A DNA stretch of 64,000 nt from Cocos nucifera (Eukaryota; Streptophyta; Magnoliopsida; Arecales; Arecaceae), in contig QRFJ01000022.1 of assembly GCA_006176705.1 (NCBI GenBank), positions 3,065,161 to 3,129,160 on the forward strand, read 5' to 3'. Below the pieces are notes generated by a model. It saw nothing but the letters and a program-made list of their open reading frames with translations. It was not told the DNA's origin and did no database searches. The translations under genes and the position numbers were made by a program. Positions within the stretch are counted from its first letter, which is position 1, and every line of letters begins with the position of its first letter. This document shows, one piece after another, positions 46,958 through 59,690 of this stretch.

Positions 46958-47845
46958 ATGATTAGAGATGGAAATGGGCCAAATGTGACTCGGCCACTCT
47001 TTTACTCTAGTGTGGTCTAAATTTTTTTTTTGAAGTCCAGATCTAAAATCTAAAAATTTTTAAAAAATTTAAATTCAAGCTTAATTTAAATTTAATTAAA
47101 ATAATTTAAAAAATAATAAAAAAAGCATATAATCTCCTCCTCCTTCACTACCGGCCGCTGCAATCATCGCCCCATTTCATTTCAGTCAATGTTGTGGTTA
47201 TAGGACCTTGTAATTGATTTTTTCTCTACGAACGGTAAGAGACTAATATCGCATCACCAAACTCAATAGCAAAGCAACCATGGTTAAGAAGAAACTATAA
47301 AATATTATTTTTTTCAGAAAAAACTAGAACGGGTTCCCATTCCTAGGCAACATTCCACTCGATTTGGAAGTACAAAATTTTTATTAGAGGACTTTCTCAT
47401 TTATTTTTATATCCTCATCCTATTAGAAATTTTAAAATTTTTAACTAAGGCAACGTGGAACCTAATCTCCCAATCAACTTGTATCTATCCATCCACCTGA
47501 TTGTCCTGTTATGCTATTGGTCTAATGGACCAGAATAGTTTATATAACTATTCTAACTCGGCCCATATTGGTTTTCCCGTCGACATCGGCCGAGTTGGCT
47601 GGCGCTGTGAAAAAGGTTGACATACTTCAAATTTTCAGCTGATTTCTTGGGAGCTACAAGAATCCAAGGGGATTTTTTATTTTTTTTTATTTTTGGTAAT
47701 AGTACTCGATTTTTCAGTGGCAGCCGGGTGTTGTCTTGGTGCAATACATAGGAAAACTGTAATTTATAAGAGGCGACAATCGGAAACAAGCCACATGATA
47801 AATGGAATCCATACAAATAAGAAATTTAAGTGGCATACTATATCA
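46958..47845. other. AT-rich intergenic DNA without a supported gene
   Basis: Short minus-strand frames (47553-47816) lack recognisable motifs. Nothing else is supported. Confidence 0.45.
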
Positions 47846-48386
47846 TATTAGAAATTCTCATGAGATATACTTCTATTGATTATAAATTAATTTTTTTTTA
47901 TTTATCATAAAAATATAAGCTAGGTTGTCATCTGAATAAATGGTTAAGAAGCCCATATTATCTATGATCATATTATTTGGATTTTATTGTTTTAGTCATA
48001 TGATATAACTAATATCAGTATAGATCTGATCCAACTAATAAGCTCTATGATGGATGGATCCATTAGGATTTTCTAATTGGACTAGATCTCCACTCCACTT
48101 CTATAAATATATGCTTGTAGAAAAATCCTAAAGCATTAGAATCTCTACGTTTTTTGGATGAAACTCATCCCATTAAGAAGGCAGGCATCAAGAGGAGAAG
48201 GAGAGGAAGATCTGTCCATCATTGATTTTTTCTTTTATAGGATATTCAATGCAGATCATCAGATGGTTGCTTAAAAATTTCAAGACATGATTATTGATTA
48301 TTATTACTATGATCTCAAGATTTATTCTTGAAATATTTTTGTATTCTAATCCGTTGCATGATTGATCCATGAATAAATTTTCTTCA
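47846..48386 (+). repeat. 5' LTR of the Copia element
   Basis: It aligns with 54114-54643 through AGGTTGTCATCTGAATAAAT, CTATGATGGATGGATCCATT, ATCTCTACG and the end TGCATGATTGATCCATGAAT. The initial TGTTGG seen in the 3' LTR has become TATTAG here. Confidence 0.88.
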
Positions 48387-48479
48387 ATTGGAATCAGAGC
48401 TTGGATCATGCAAGGGATTAAAATCAAAATAAAGTGTTGACCTAATTGAAAAATAATTAATAAAAAAATTAGTAGGGTT

Positions 48480-49160
48480 GTTCACCGTGCCCTCTTCCTT
48501 TCATGGCCTGATTTCAAGGCAGCCATCGGGCAAGGCGTCGTTGGAGCAATCGGGATGAGGCAGAAGTAAGAGGTGATGGATCTCTATGGTTGTCCCTTCT
48601 TTTCTACTTCTTTCCGTTGGCATGCAATTGCCGATAAGGTGGGATTAAAGGTCTAGCTGCCACCGAGTCGACCGACCATGGGGGGCCAGCAGTTCCGTCA
48701 GATCTAAACAAAAAAAAAAAAGAAAAAAAGATTCTTAAAGATGGAAGAAGAGGGCCGATCATTCCCTTCTCCTCCTCCGATCATCGGATAGTTCGCTCCT
48801 CTTGGTCACCGGTGACTGGTGGAGTCCGACCCAGCGGAGGCATCGGGCCATCGATTGAAGGCCCCGACGATTGAAGGCATTGGGCATTGTTTGATTCAGA
48901 AGGGAGGAAGACACCGAGGGTGTCGGCGAGCATAAGGGAGAGGGCGGCGGTAGTGGTCTTGGACCACCAAATGAGCAGTAGCAAAGACGGTGGTAGTCCG
49001 TCGGTTGGCTCTTTTCCGGCAACCACCAATCGGATTTAGAGGCAGGAGATGAGGTGCCGGTTTTGGCCCTCTTCTCCTCCAAACCATCATGGAAGAAGAT
49101 GGTGTTATGGGTTTTGAGTTTGCGGGTTTCAACCCACAAACCCAGATCCAATATATTAAA
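48480..49160 (+). other. GC-rich leader block of the Copia element
   Basis: Between the PBS and the AT-rich interior is a block much richer in G/C than the rest of the element, with CGACGATTGAAGGC and CCGTCGGTTGGC words. Its minus strand has a 130-codon frame, but no domain is recognisable. It is best read as untranslated leader that has kept its composition. Confidence 0.45.
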
Positions 49161-49599
49161 ATTAAAGCATGATTGATTAAGCTAAATGCTCGTTAAAATT
49201 GTTTAAGGTAATTTTGCAGTTTAGCCCCTATAATACTAAATATTCAATAAAGGCATTTTTTAATAATTGAGGGTTGAAAGAATTTTTATAATTTAGTCCC
49301 TAACAAAAATATATATATTATTTAAAATCTAATTACTCATAAAAAATTTTTTTGTATTTAAGCCTCTGAAAAGTATTCACCATATAAAGCTCCCTGTGTT
49401 ATAGTTTAGCCTCTGATAAAATTTATGTTGCCAGCTACTCTCTATTTTAAAGTTTATTACATAATTATGATCCGATAATTATGGTATGATCCCTGCAATG
49501 TAGTTTAATTGCATAAAGAACCTTAAATATGTCATTACAGATTTTATACTCTCACATTTAGTTTGAATAATGATATTTTTTTTTTGTGTTAATCCCTGA

Positions 49600-50040
49600 T
49601 TTTAGAAGTTTATAGATTTCAATGGGTGGTGACCACCAAAGTAGCTCGTTCATTGAGATTTATAGGATCTCTCTATTTTGGTATTTAAAAAAATTAAATA
49701 TGTTAAATTTTGACAGATTACTTGATATTGAAATATCAAGATGATTGAATGCAATTATAAGCATGGTTGATTGATTTATGATTTAGAGGATTGTAGGTTT
49801 CGATGGATGGTGATTACCAAAGTGGCTTATTTATTAAAATTTACAGGATTTCTCTATGAGATTAGATAAATTAATTTTTGATTAATTACTTGCTATTGGT
49901 GTATTAATTTAAATAAATGGATTTATGGGTATGATCGATTGATCCCTAATTGAAGGCTTATAGATTTCATTGGATGATGACCACCAAAATGGTCCATTCG
50001 CTGATGTTTGTAAGATTATTCTGTATAATATTTAAAAGGG
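49600..50040. repeat. Three-copy repeat inside the Copia element
   Basis: Copies of TAGATTTCAATGGGTGGTGA with CCACCAAAGTAGCTC start near 49612, 49793 and 49961 (GTAGGTTTCGATGGATGG and TAGATTTCATTGGATGAT in the later ones). Each is followed by ATT.A.A.GATTTCTCTAT-like words. The spacing is about 170-180 bp and the copies are diverged. Confidence 0.75.
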
Positions 50041-50225
50041 ATTGAGAAGCATTGTGAAATTATTGCATATAATCATCTCCTCGAAGGGAGTTTAGGGTGT
50101 GTTATAATTTTAAAATGAAATATTTTGTGACTAATGAGGAGCATAGCCTAGAAATTCATTTTACCAAAGTAGATGAACTTCCGAAAGTTAATGATACCTT
50201 GCTAGGTTGATTCCATTGGACGCGG

Positions 50226-50595
50226 AAGAAATACCTTATGTGGGCCACTTTCTTTCAAAGAAAGTTTGTGACATTGCACCAAGGGCTCTCATTAAAATAA
50301 TGCTTATAAATATTTTCAAGCATATATATTATCCATATTATCCATTGATTAACTGTATAAAGGTTGTTTAATAGTTAATACTTTTGCATTGAATAATATT
50401 ATATATTAGAGAGAGATACCTTATGTGGATCACTTTCTTTCCAAAGAAAGTTTATGACATTGCATCAGAAGCTCTCATTAAAATAATACTTATACAGATT
50501 CTTAAGCATATATATATATATTATTTATATTTATCTATTGATTAACTGCATGAGGATTGTTTAGCAGTTAGTACTCTGCATTGAGTAATATTAAT
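50226..50595. repeat. Tandem duplication of about 185 bp inside the Copia element
   Basis: AAATACCTTATGTGGGCCAC at about 50229 and AGATACCTTATGTGGATCAC at about 50415 begin two copies. They share TTTCTTTC.AAGAAAGTTT, GCTCTCATTAAAATAAT and TATTGATTAACTG.AT.A in the same order. Confidence 0.85.
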
Positions 50596-51089
50596 ACTCT
50601 CATTAAGACTTTGACTGAAATAAATTATTAAATATGAAAATAAAATTGAGCTGGTATTATATTTGATGAAATTTGGATGCTACATCGAGTGATGATCCTT
50701 CATCTTAGGTCATTAATGAGAGTTCTCAAGAATATAAATTTTCTTTGAAAAGTGATAGAGAATAAATCATCTTAGCCTGAAAATTAAGAAAAATCCTTTT
50801 TTTATATCATTCTAAATGTTATACTTAAGAATGGTTATTATACATAATTTTTTTTGACCTCATTATCAAGAAGGTATGTAGAATCTTATTATATAAATGC
50901 TAGATAGCTAATAAATAAATTAATCAATATGATGGCATGATGGTGTTAGAGCCTATATTATAAAACTAGAGAGTATTGTATCTAAGCTTAATAATTTGAG
51001 ATTCCTATCCTTAATACTTTTCTTGCTTGTTAAGCTCTTAATTCTCTTTTCAAGCAATTTAGCTAGTTTAAAATAATATATAAATTATA

Positions 51090-53440
51090 TTATCCCTTAA
51101 AAGACAGATGCCTAAAGGCTAATACTTGGCATTATGACATAAGTAATTGAGTCATATTTTCAAAGAGATGATTCAAAGATTAATAGATAATATATTTCTA
51201 TCTTCAATTGCTTTTAGTACATTCATCTTATGTCGATTATTTTAGGAGTAAATTTGTCAAAACTAAAAGCAACGAGTTTATATATAGTAATAAACTTTTA
51301 GAACTTATTCATACCAACACAAGTGAAATTTTTTGCCAAATACCTACAAAAGTATGGGGCAGTTCTTTATACATAATTTCTAAAACTTTTGAATAAAATG
51401 GTATGGATGAAAAGGTATAATTTATCATGATATTTCTCAAGTGAGGTTCTAAAGATTTCCAACAATATCTTGAATAGAGTTCTAACTAAGATAGTTCTCA
51501 AGATATTTTTGCATTATCTGTTGGTAGAAAGTCCAATACTAATTTTTTTTAATATATATATCTAAAGAGTGCCCCACAAAATATAAGAGGTATGATCCGA
51601 TAATAAAAGTTTGGATGGAAACTTCTTGTTATTTAATTGGCTATTCAGATAATTTTAAAAGATACAGATTCTATTATCCTGATAGAGATATAAAGATTAT
51701 TGAGTCTAATCATGCTAGATTTTTAGAGTCTGATATAGATGATTACAGATGCTCTCATACTGAAGATATGATATTAAAGAAAAAATAAGTAATTATTCTT
51801 ATTCTAGTTATTTAAGAAAATATAATATTTCATCCTGAAAGAATAGTGGGAGAGCAACATTAGATTTATAAATCGATTATAGCACCTCTATAGTCAGTTG
51901 GTAAAGTATCAATAAAAAAATCACATAAAGAAAAAGAAAACTTATCATTCTTAATGACTATTTTGTTGAGAATGATCATGGTATTGGCCATATGGTTGAT
52001 TCAATCTCATATGATTAAACTATTCTATGCTTCTAATCAACTAAGTAGCTTAAAGCTATATATAATACAATACAATCTATGGTTAAAAATAAAGTATAGA
52101 ATCTGACAAAATTATCTAAAAGATCTGAGCCTATAATATATAAATAGGTGTTTATAATTAAGAATGACTCTAAAGGTAATACTAAATTTTTCAATGTTAG
52201 ATTAATCGCTTAAGGATGCCTTGAAAGAGGTTTAAATTATAATAAAACTTTTTTTGAAGTCTTTTGTAAGGATTCTTTAAGTATAATCATAGCACTAGCA
52301 ATCCACTTTGACCTAAGATGTATATTTATGGTCTTCAGCGGTCATCAAAAAAATTAATATCTTAAGTTTGATGACATATGATTTTGTAGGATTTGTCAAT
52401 AATAGAGTGGATCAATATATGTATCTTGAGGTCAGTGGAAGCAAATTACTCTACTTCAACTTATGTATTGATACTATTTATTTGTTAATAGTGATTCTAT
52501 TATTGCATGAGACTAAATTATGCCATCTAAGATCTTTGATACGAAGGATCTTGAAGAAATTTTAGTTATATTTGGTTTAAGATTCATTAGAATAGCCCGT
52601 AATATATTCATATTGGTAGTATACTAAATGCTTTTAGTATGCATAATTATAAACTTGGAAATATATATGGTCAAGAGAGATAAATTCAGAAGAAACCAGT
52701 ATCTTAAAATGATGCAGAAAAAAATCCATGAAGAATGTCTCATTCAACTACTATGTAGTTTGATGTATGTACAAATTTGCGTCTAATCAGATATAGCATA
52801 TATCATAAGTATTTTTGGTAGATATATGATAAATCAGCATATAAAGAATTTGAAACATAGCGAAAAGGTTATGAGGTATTTATAGAAAATCATAACAAAA
52901 TATATGCTGACTTTTAAAAGATTTGATAATCTTAAGATAATTGGATATTGTGATTCTAATTTGCTGGTTGTATGAATTATATAAAATATAACTTTATTAT
53001 ATTTTAATGATAACTGGAGGAGCTAGTATTTAAAAGATTCAAAAAAGACTCTTGTGGCAACTTGTGTAGTACTGGTAGAGTTTGTGGCATGTTAGTAGCT
53101 GTAACTTATACTGTTTAATTGAAAAATTTCATTCCAGAATTTATGATTGTTGATTCTATCTTAAAACCATTTTAAAGTTATTATAATAACAATACAGCTC
53201 ATATTATTCTTTCCAAAAGAACAATAAAAATTTTCATCATCTCTAGCCATATAAAGATAAAATATTTGATAGTCAAAAATTTAATTAAAAGAGAGATTTT
53301 ATAATTAAACGTATGGAGATTGATGCAATGCTGATAGACCCATTGACCAAATCACTTAGATTCACTGTATTTATTAAACATGTTAAAAATATAGATTTAT
53401 TGAAAGTTTTTGATGTACTTGATTAGTGGAAGCATTATTT
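51090..53440 (+). pseudogene. Degenerate Copia pol (integrase, RT, RNase H fragments)
   Basis: In order: a pre-integrase remnant near 51100-51180. Integrase start: KSNEFIYSNKLLELIHTNTS (about 51265-51325). Integrase C-terminus: YRFYYPDRDIKIIES and NHARFLESD (about 51660-51740). RT: ERGLNYNKTFFEVFCKDSLS and IIIALAIHFDLR (about 52225-52320), then DQYMYLEVSGSKLLYFNLCI in place of the usual segment ending YVDDI (about 52410-52470). C-terminal RNase H/tail: LTDPLTKS-like codons and IKHVKNI (about 53335-53395). Frames change repeatedly with internal stops, and the catalytic YVDD motif is not intact. Confidence 0.85.
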
Positions 53441-54113
53441 TATTGGACATCATATGGATGTCATAAAATTTTTATTTTTATTATTATTTTTATAATAAAA
53501 TATTATATTTACATTTGTGTATATATGGTTGATTGTAAATGCTGTTTAAATGAAAGTCTTAAGCATAAAAATATTACTTAAATATAAATATTTTATTTGA
53601 ATCAAAATCTTAAACATAGAGGCGTTGCTTATATTGTAATTGATATCGTTGATATCATGATTCATCTTAAGATATAAAGGACTCATCTTGAGATATATGA
53701 TGAAATTATGATATAAGCTTAAAATTATTGTAGTTTTCATTGAAAAGCATAAAGAGATTTTATTGAAAAGCATAAAGTGGACTGATGATAAACTTTGTAT
53801 GGTTTGATTATAGGGGTACAAAGTTCATACTACACGTATTACATCACTAGAATCCATGTTGATAAGATTACTAATATTTATAATAATAAAGAGGTCTTAT
53901 ATCAATAAATGATATAAAAACTGCTGTGATTCAATATTAATGATTTTAGCGGACCGAATTTTTTTTTGACTAAAAATGTTATTCATTTAGGACATTTGCA
54001 TACATAGCAATATGAGGTGTACTTAGCTCGAAAGTCATTTTCAAACTATATATATAATAAATATATTTTTTTGAATAAAAAATATCTTAATTAATATTGC
54101 TCAAATGGGAGAA

Positions 54114-54643
54114 TGTTGGAAATTTTCATGAGATGGGCTTTCATTAATTATAGACCAATTTCTTATTTTTGATTTGTCATGAAAATATGGGCTAAGTTGT
54201 CATCTGAATGAATGGTTAAGAAGTCCATATTATCTGTGATCATATTATTTGAGTCCTATTATCTTAGTCATGTGATGTAACTGATATCGGTGTAGGCCTA
54301 ATCCGACTAATGGGCTCTATGATGGATAGATCCATTAGAATTTTTTAATTAGGCTAGGTTCCTATTTCACTCTTACAAATATACGCCGGTAGAGAAATCC
54401 TAGGACAATAGGATCTCTACGTTGGTGGAACTTATCATTGAGGAGGCAGGCATCAAAAAGAGAAGGAGAGGAAGAACTATTCGTCATTGATTTCTTCTCT
54501 TGCAGGATATTTAGTGTGGGTTGCTTGAAAATTTCAAGATATGATTATTATTGATTATTAAAACTATGATCTCGAGATTTGTTCTTGAAATATTTTTATT
54601 TTTTAATCTATTGCATGATTGATTCATAAATAATTTTTTTTCA
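54114..54643 (+). repeat. 3' LTR of the Copia element
   Basis: Starts TGTTGGAAATTTTCATGAG after GGGAGAA and ends TTTTTTTTCA. It has retained more C/G than the 5' LTR (for example ATGGGCTTTCATTAATTA versus ATATACTTCTATTGATTA). Confidence 0.88.
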
Positions 54644-54745
54644 TATTGTTGATATGATGCACCTACAAAAGTTTGTGGCTTGGACCATCAATGGACCTCC
54701 ATGTTTGATTGGGAATGGAACGAAGCAAATGTAGAGTGGTGCTCC

Positions 54746-54776
<31 letters not shown>

Positions 54777-57700
54777 GTGATAAGGAGCGGTGCCCTGGCT
54801 TTGATAATACATGGCCACCGAGGTTTTGCCACACCTGGCACACGTTCGGTATTTGGTCCAGGACCTGTGCGCCATATCAACTGCAGCCTGTATCGATCGA
54901 GGTCCATATGGAAGCACCACGCGATGTCAGCCCTGGCATGTGGACAAACTTTACACACATAAGAAGGATTATAACACCCAACGGGTCAAAAAAAAATTTT
55001 AAAAAAAAAAGAGTTCCTCACCGCGTAGATTTTTGGAGTCGTTCTTGAAATCATACCATTTGAAAGTATTGTATTGCTCTGTCCTAACCTCGTTATGGTG
55101 GTTGGATGCTGCCACTAGCAGAAACACGGCCAATAATCCGTTCATGGGATGGTGCGCTGATGACTTCGTGCGGTTTGATGCTAGGCTTTTTGTTGACTAC
55201 ATTGTTAGTAGAAATTTAGAGAACACTATTTCTCGCTCCATCTCTTGCACTAGGCTATGAAAGCGGTGAAGTTTAGAAATGACCTGGGCGAGCGTCATGG
55301 GGATTACGGCTTTAACCTATAAGATTCCAATGATACATGTTTTTGTTTTGATCTTAGGCAAACAGTTTTGATCAAATAAAAAATAGTTAATGCTAAGGAT
55401 GGGCCTTGTGCAATCCACATTGGGTGTGCATTTGCAGGGTTAGTGCAGTGTATGTGCCTATAAACATTAGAAGATGACATATATAGAAAAAATTATTGGT
55501 TAGAACCATATGTACCATAGGCCATTTAATAAAAAGTTAAAACATCATCCATTATTGAAAAGGATTTATTGTTATCTAAGTTTGATTGAAAAATTTGAAT
55601 GAAAAAAGATCAGTTAGTTGATATTTTTTGTTGATTTGAATTGAAAATAATTTATTATTATCCAGCTTAGTTGAAAATTTTGAATAGAAAAAAGTTTACT
55701 ATTAATCATGATTGGTTAGATGACATTTTTGTTGGTTTGAATGGAAAAAAAATTACTTTTTAATTAAATATGTATTAAATTTTTATTAGATGATGATAAA
55801 ATAGTTTCAACTAATAATTTATCTATATATATATAGGCATTCTCATAGAAATATATGGCCATCGAGATTAGACAATTAGATAAAAACAAAGAGGGAGTCA
55901 TAAAGCATTGAAAAAAAACTTTGACGGGCCCACCTGATGATAGCTCAAAAGTTCACCGGTCAACCATCCTCAGGGACTCTACCAATTTCTATGCACACCA
56001 AGACCACACGATTTTTTCATGTACGACGGGTGACCCAGGCCAAATTAATTGGCTCTGTAATTTCTCAATAGTTTGCGTACCAGCCTGGCTTGTATTAGGA
56101 CAAATATAAATAACATAATTTATGTCCCCATTGGGGCATTAGAGTGACGTAAGTGATGTTTCAAATTTGGACATTGGTGATGGGTCGGACCTTCGTTATT
56201 GGGCCGTTAGAAATGTATAACAATGGAATAAAATCGGCCAAGCAGTGGCTTCGATCATTGGCACCATCCCTCCAAGTAAAAGGGTATTAAATTTTTTTTA
56301 GAAAGTGATCTCTGCATGTAACTAGAGATATTGTTACTCGAAAGATGATAAAGATTAGTTGGGTACCAGGTTCTCCAAATAAGATAAGAGCCAGCATCGT
56401 GGCTTCGGTGGGTTACAATTGACATCGCAATAGAAATGTACAAAACTATATCTTATCAAAGTATTACAAAATTTGTAAGGAGTCTACATCCAGGGACTTG
56501 ATTCTGCAGGGGATTGGCTTACCCCTCAAAGAATAAAGTAGAGAAGGAAACAATCGATTTTTATAATGGTCCTTCAACTGATAATGTTGATCGCTGCTTT
56601 CAAAAGTTTAACAAATTATCTAGGCCTCGATGTGTCGAGGAGAGTTTGCTACTATATATATGCACTGCCTTGATCACGGATGGTGCGCCTATTTCTCAAA
56701 GAGATGGGCTATCCATCAAACCCTTTGTTGCCCAATAGAGCAAATATTTTTGTCCTTACCTTTGAAAAGTGGAGATATCAAGCATAATTGACAACCATCG
56801 TGCATTCAATTCCTATTTCATTCATTAGTTCCTCTTATTTCACTCGTACACTTTTTCTTCTTATAGAAGAGGGTGCATGCACAGCGTGGACTTATGAGCA
56901 ACATTGATCACAAAAAATACTAAATTTACAAAAAACGCTTGACCTAAAGTCAAACTAAAAATAAATATGGTTGAGGCTCAAGGCCTGGCTCGTGGTAACT
57001 CTATCTATGAGAAAGGAGTAATGCTATAGGGATCCTGCTAACTAGATATGAGATTTCTCATTTGATAGGAGATGGTTAGTGTAATTTGCAGAATTTTTTA
57101 TCAAACATGAGTTAATATGCAAATTGTCAAGTCAGTGGTCATGGATTCGATTAACTATTCATGTGTGGTAGCCGATGCATGAAACATTCTTTCTGAACTC
57201 GGCACATGCCGAAGAGGGTCCAACTCGGATGGGCCGACCTATTCATCTCAACAACAGAATGTCCAGCGATCATTATGCTTGGTATCGATGTTTGATCGTG
57301 ACAATATCATCATCCCCATACGCAATTCATGGCCAGCATGAGCTATCATCCAACAGGGCACGACAACCGCTCGCACAATCCCCACAAATATGACCATTGC
57401 TCGCTATGACAACGGCCACTGGCCTCTCCTGTGAGTACAAGGAGAGGCAGGAGATACTCAAATAAGCTCTTCAAATCTATCTCATTCTCATTCCCTTTCA
57501 CCGTCCATTGATCCGGTCCCGATCGAAGGGTCCCGTCGGAAAAATCTGCAGTAAAAGAATTCTTTTGTAGGTCCATCCTGAATTCAACTGCTCAGTCGAC
57601 CTCAATTCTCTTCCGCTATATTGACCTCATCTTTGGATCGACGGCCAGCAGCAACACTAACACCTCCAACATTTTTTATAGATATTCTCAACCATTGCTA

Positions 57701-57779
57701 TATTTTGTTATTCATCGATGCATTTTATTTTTTAGAAAAAAGTAGGTTCATGAACGTGGTCATACCTGTCCATTGGTAC
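54644..57779. other. Intergenic DNA without a supported gene
   Basis: A T-run of over 20 bases (about 54750-54776) lies in a GC-richer patch whose ORFs on both strands lack domains. An imperfect repeat occupies 55560-55760. The remaining ORFs (for example 56514-56738 and 57175-57393) show no motif or splice-consistent neighbour. Confidence 0.45.
55560..55760. repeat. Imperfect tandem repeat, about 75-100 bp unit
   Basis: GGATTTATTGTTATCTAAGT, ATTTATTATTATCCAGCTTA and GTTTACTATTAATCATGATT start successive units. Each is followed by TTGAAT(G/A)(G/A)AAAAA and some by GTTAGATGACATTTTTGTTG-like words. They are strongly diverged. Confidence 0.55.
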
Positions 57780-58216
57780 TGATACAGGTAAGAAATTCTT
57801 ATCTTTATTAAAGCCAACGTACAAAGAAGCTGGGACGGATCCAATCTTAATGCTAGCCGACCCGAGCGAGAAAAATTCTAAAATCCACATAAGAATCTAT
57901 CGTGAATAGATAAAAAAATAATAATAAACATATCTCATTGAATAAAGCAGAAGATAATGAATGTATTACACCCAATAAAATAAGAAATAACGGTCTAATT
58001 CTCCACCTCCTTATGGTACCTCAGCTTCTAAACCTCCAAAGTTGGCAATCTCTCTCACGCTCACTCTTCATTTTTTTTAGGCTCCTAACTTAAGCATCGA
58101 AAAATTTCCACTGAAGCTAACTTCGATCAAGAACTTATTTTGCAGGTACAACCATTATTGTTCTACAATCGCCATCCAACTCCAGCTAAATTAACCCAAG
58201 CTAGGAATCTACAACA
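57780..58216 (+). repeat. 5' LTR of the small non-coding element
   Basis: It begins TGATACAGG and ends CTACAACA just before the PBS-like sequence. Only the first 40 bp can be checked against the interrupted 3' copy at 60177-60218 (CTTA..TTAA.GCC.A..TACA shared). Confidence 0.65.
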
Positions 58217-58319
58217 ATGGATTAGTGCCAGAGGAAGGGCTTAGGCCTATTTCTGAAAATAAGCTACAGACCAATGGCGCCATACAGAGGGACCTCATCA
58301 TGCCATTCCAATGCCGCTA

Positions 58320-58600
58320 CTTCCAAGCTGACTTGAAGAGGCCGATTTGATACAACTAATTAGAGAAGGCTGAGGTGGAAAGCCGATCTAAAAAGGTCAA
58401 ACTAACAAAGCTGACTTAAGGAGGCTGACCTAACACAGCTAACATAAGAAGACCGAGGTGCAAAACCGACCCGAGCAACCAACCTATCGAAGCTAATCTA
58501 AAAAGGCCAAGGTGCATAGCCAACCCGAGGAGGCCAATTTAACAAAGCCAACTAGAGGAGGCCAAAATAATTAACCAAACTCTTTTGTAAGGCCTAAAGG
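58320..58600. repeat. Short imperfect tandem array (about 25-35 bp units)
   Basis: Variants of GAGGCTGACCTAACA, AAGGCCAAGGTGCATAGCC and AAAGCCGATCTAAAAAGG alternate. They look like remnants of a repeat of the form AGG-CCGA-GGTGCA-AGCCGACC. Units are highly diverged. Confidence 0.7.
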
Positions 58601-58609
58601 CAAGGTTGG

Positions 58610-59690
58610 ATTGGGCCAAAGACCTTGGATGACCATGAGCGAAAAAAGTTCATCGTCTAAAGATAAGCTGAGCCGAAATCCTTGGTCACCTGAGAAGCAA
58701 AGAATAACCCCATAAAAGGATACTCAAAGTCCTAAAAGTATTGATTCTGACCGAAGACCTCAAACAATCATGAGCAGAGAAAGTTTCTCATCCAAAGATG
58801 AGCTGAGCCAAAATTCATGGCCATCCGAGAAGCGAGGGGTAACACCATAAGAGAACCCTCAAAGTCCTGAAAGCATCAATTCAGGTTGAAGATCTCGGAC
58901 GACCATGAGCGAAGAAAGTCTCTTGTCCAAAGATGAGCTGAGCCGAAATCCTTAGTCATCAAAGAAGTGAGGGATGACCTCATAAGAGGACCCTCGAAGC
59001 TCTAAAAGAATCAATTCAGGATGAAGACCTCGGATGACCATGAGCGAAGAAAGCTCCTCATCCAAAGACGAGCTGAGCCGAAATCCTTGATCATTCAAGA
59101 AGCGATGGCAACCCCATAAGTGGACCCTCAAAGCCCTAAAAGCATCAATTCAAATCAAAGACCTCGAAGGACCATGAGCGAAGAAAGCCCCTCATGCAAG
59201 GATGAGCCGAGCCGAAATTCTTGGTCGCCTAAGAAGTAAGGGGTAATCCTATAAGAGGACCCTCAAAGCCCTAAGAGAATCAATTTAGATAGAAGACCTT
59301 AGACGATCATGAGCAAAGAAAGCCCCTTGTCCAAAAATGTGCTGAGCTAAAATTCTTGGTCACTCAAAAAGCAAGAGGTAACCCCATAAGAGGACACTCG
59401 AAGCTCTAAAAGCATCGATTTGGACCAAAGACCTCGGATAACCATGAGTAAAGAAAGCCTCTCGTCCAAAGACGAGCTAAGCCAAAACTCTTAGTCATCC
59501 GAGAAGCATGGAATAATTCCATAAGAGGATCTTCGAAATCATAAAAGCATCAATTTGGGCCAAAGACTTTGGATGACTATAAGCAAAGAAAGCCCCTCCT
59601 CTAAAGATAAGTTGAGCCAAAACCCTTAGTCATTTAAGAAGCGAGGAGTAACCTCATAAGAGGACCTTCGAAATCCAAAAATATCATCCT
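58610..59690. repeat. 135-bp tandem array, eight copies
   Basis: The landmark GACCATGAGCGAAGAAAG or a close variant starts at about 58631, 58766, 58901, 59036, 59170, 59304, 59439 and 59574, a steady 134-135 bp period. Each unit also has GATGAGCTGAGCCGAAAT, CCTTGGTCA, GAAGCGAGGGGTAAC, CCATAAGAGGACCCTC and AAAGCATCAATT. Substitutions are scattered, with many C-to-T and G-to-A differences. Confidence 0.93.

Larger units (their letters stand above)
47846..54643 (+). mobile_element. Decayed Ty1/Copia LTR retrotransposon
   Basis: Paired LTRs of about 540 and 530 bp (47846-48386 and 54114-54643) enclose a plus-strand interior. The primer-binding site TTGGAATCAGAGC at 48388 differs by one base from TTGGTATCAGAGC, the usual match to initiator tRNA-Met. 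A purine tract TCAAATGGGAGAA precedes the 3' LTR. Fragments of integrase, RT and the RNase H end occur in Copia order between 51100 and 53440, all with stops and frameshifts. The flanking pentamers (TATCA and TATTG) no longer match exactly. The element cannot code for active proteins. Confidence 0.9.

Noticed and set aside
48759..49151. 130-codon minus-strand ORF
   Set aside because: It lies in the GC-rich Copia leader antisense to the element, with no recognisable motif; open frames are expected in such composition.
54641..55048. Overlapping ORFs on both strands around a long T-run
   Set aside because: They include homopolymer lysine or phenylalanine runs, and neither strand shows a domain or splice-compatible neighbour.
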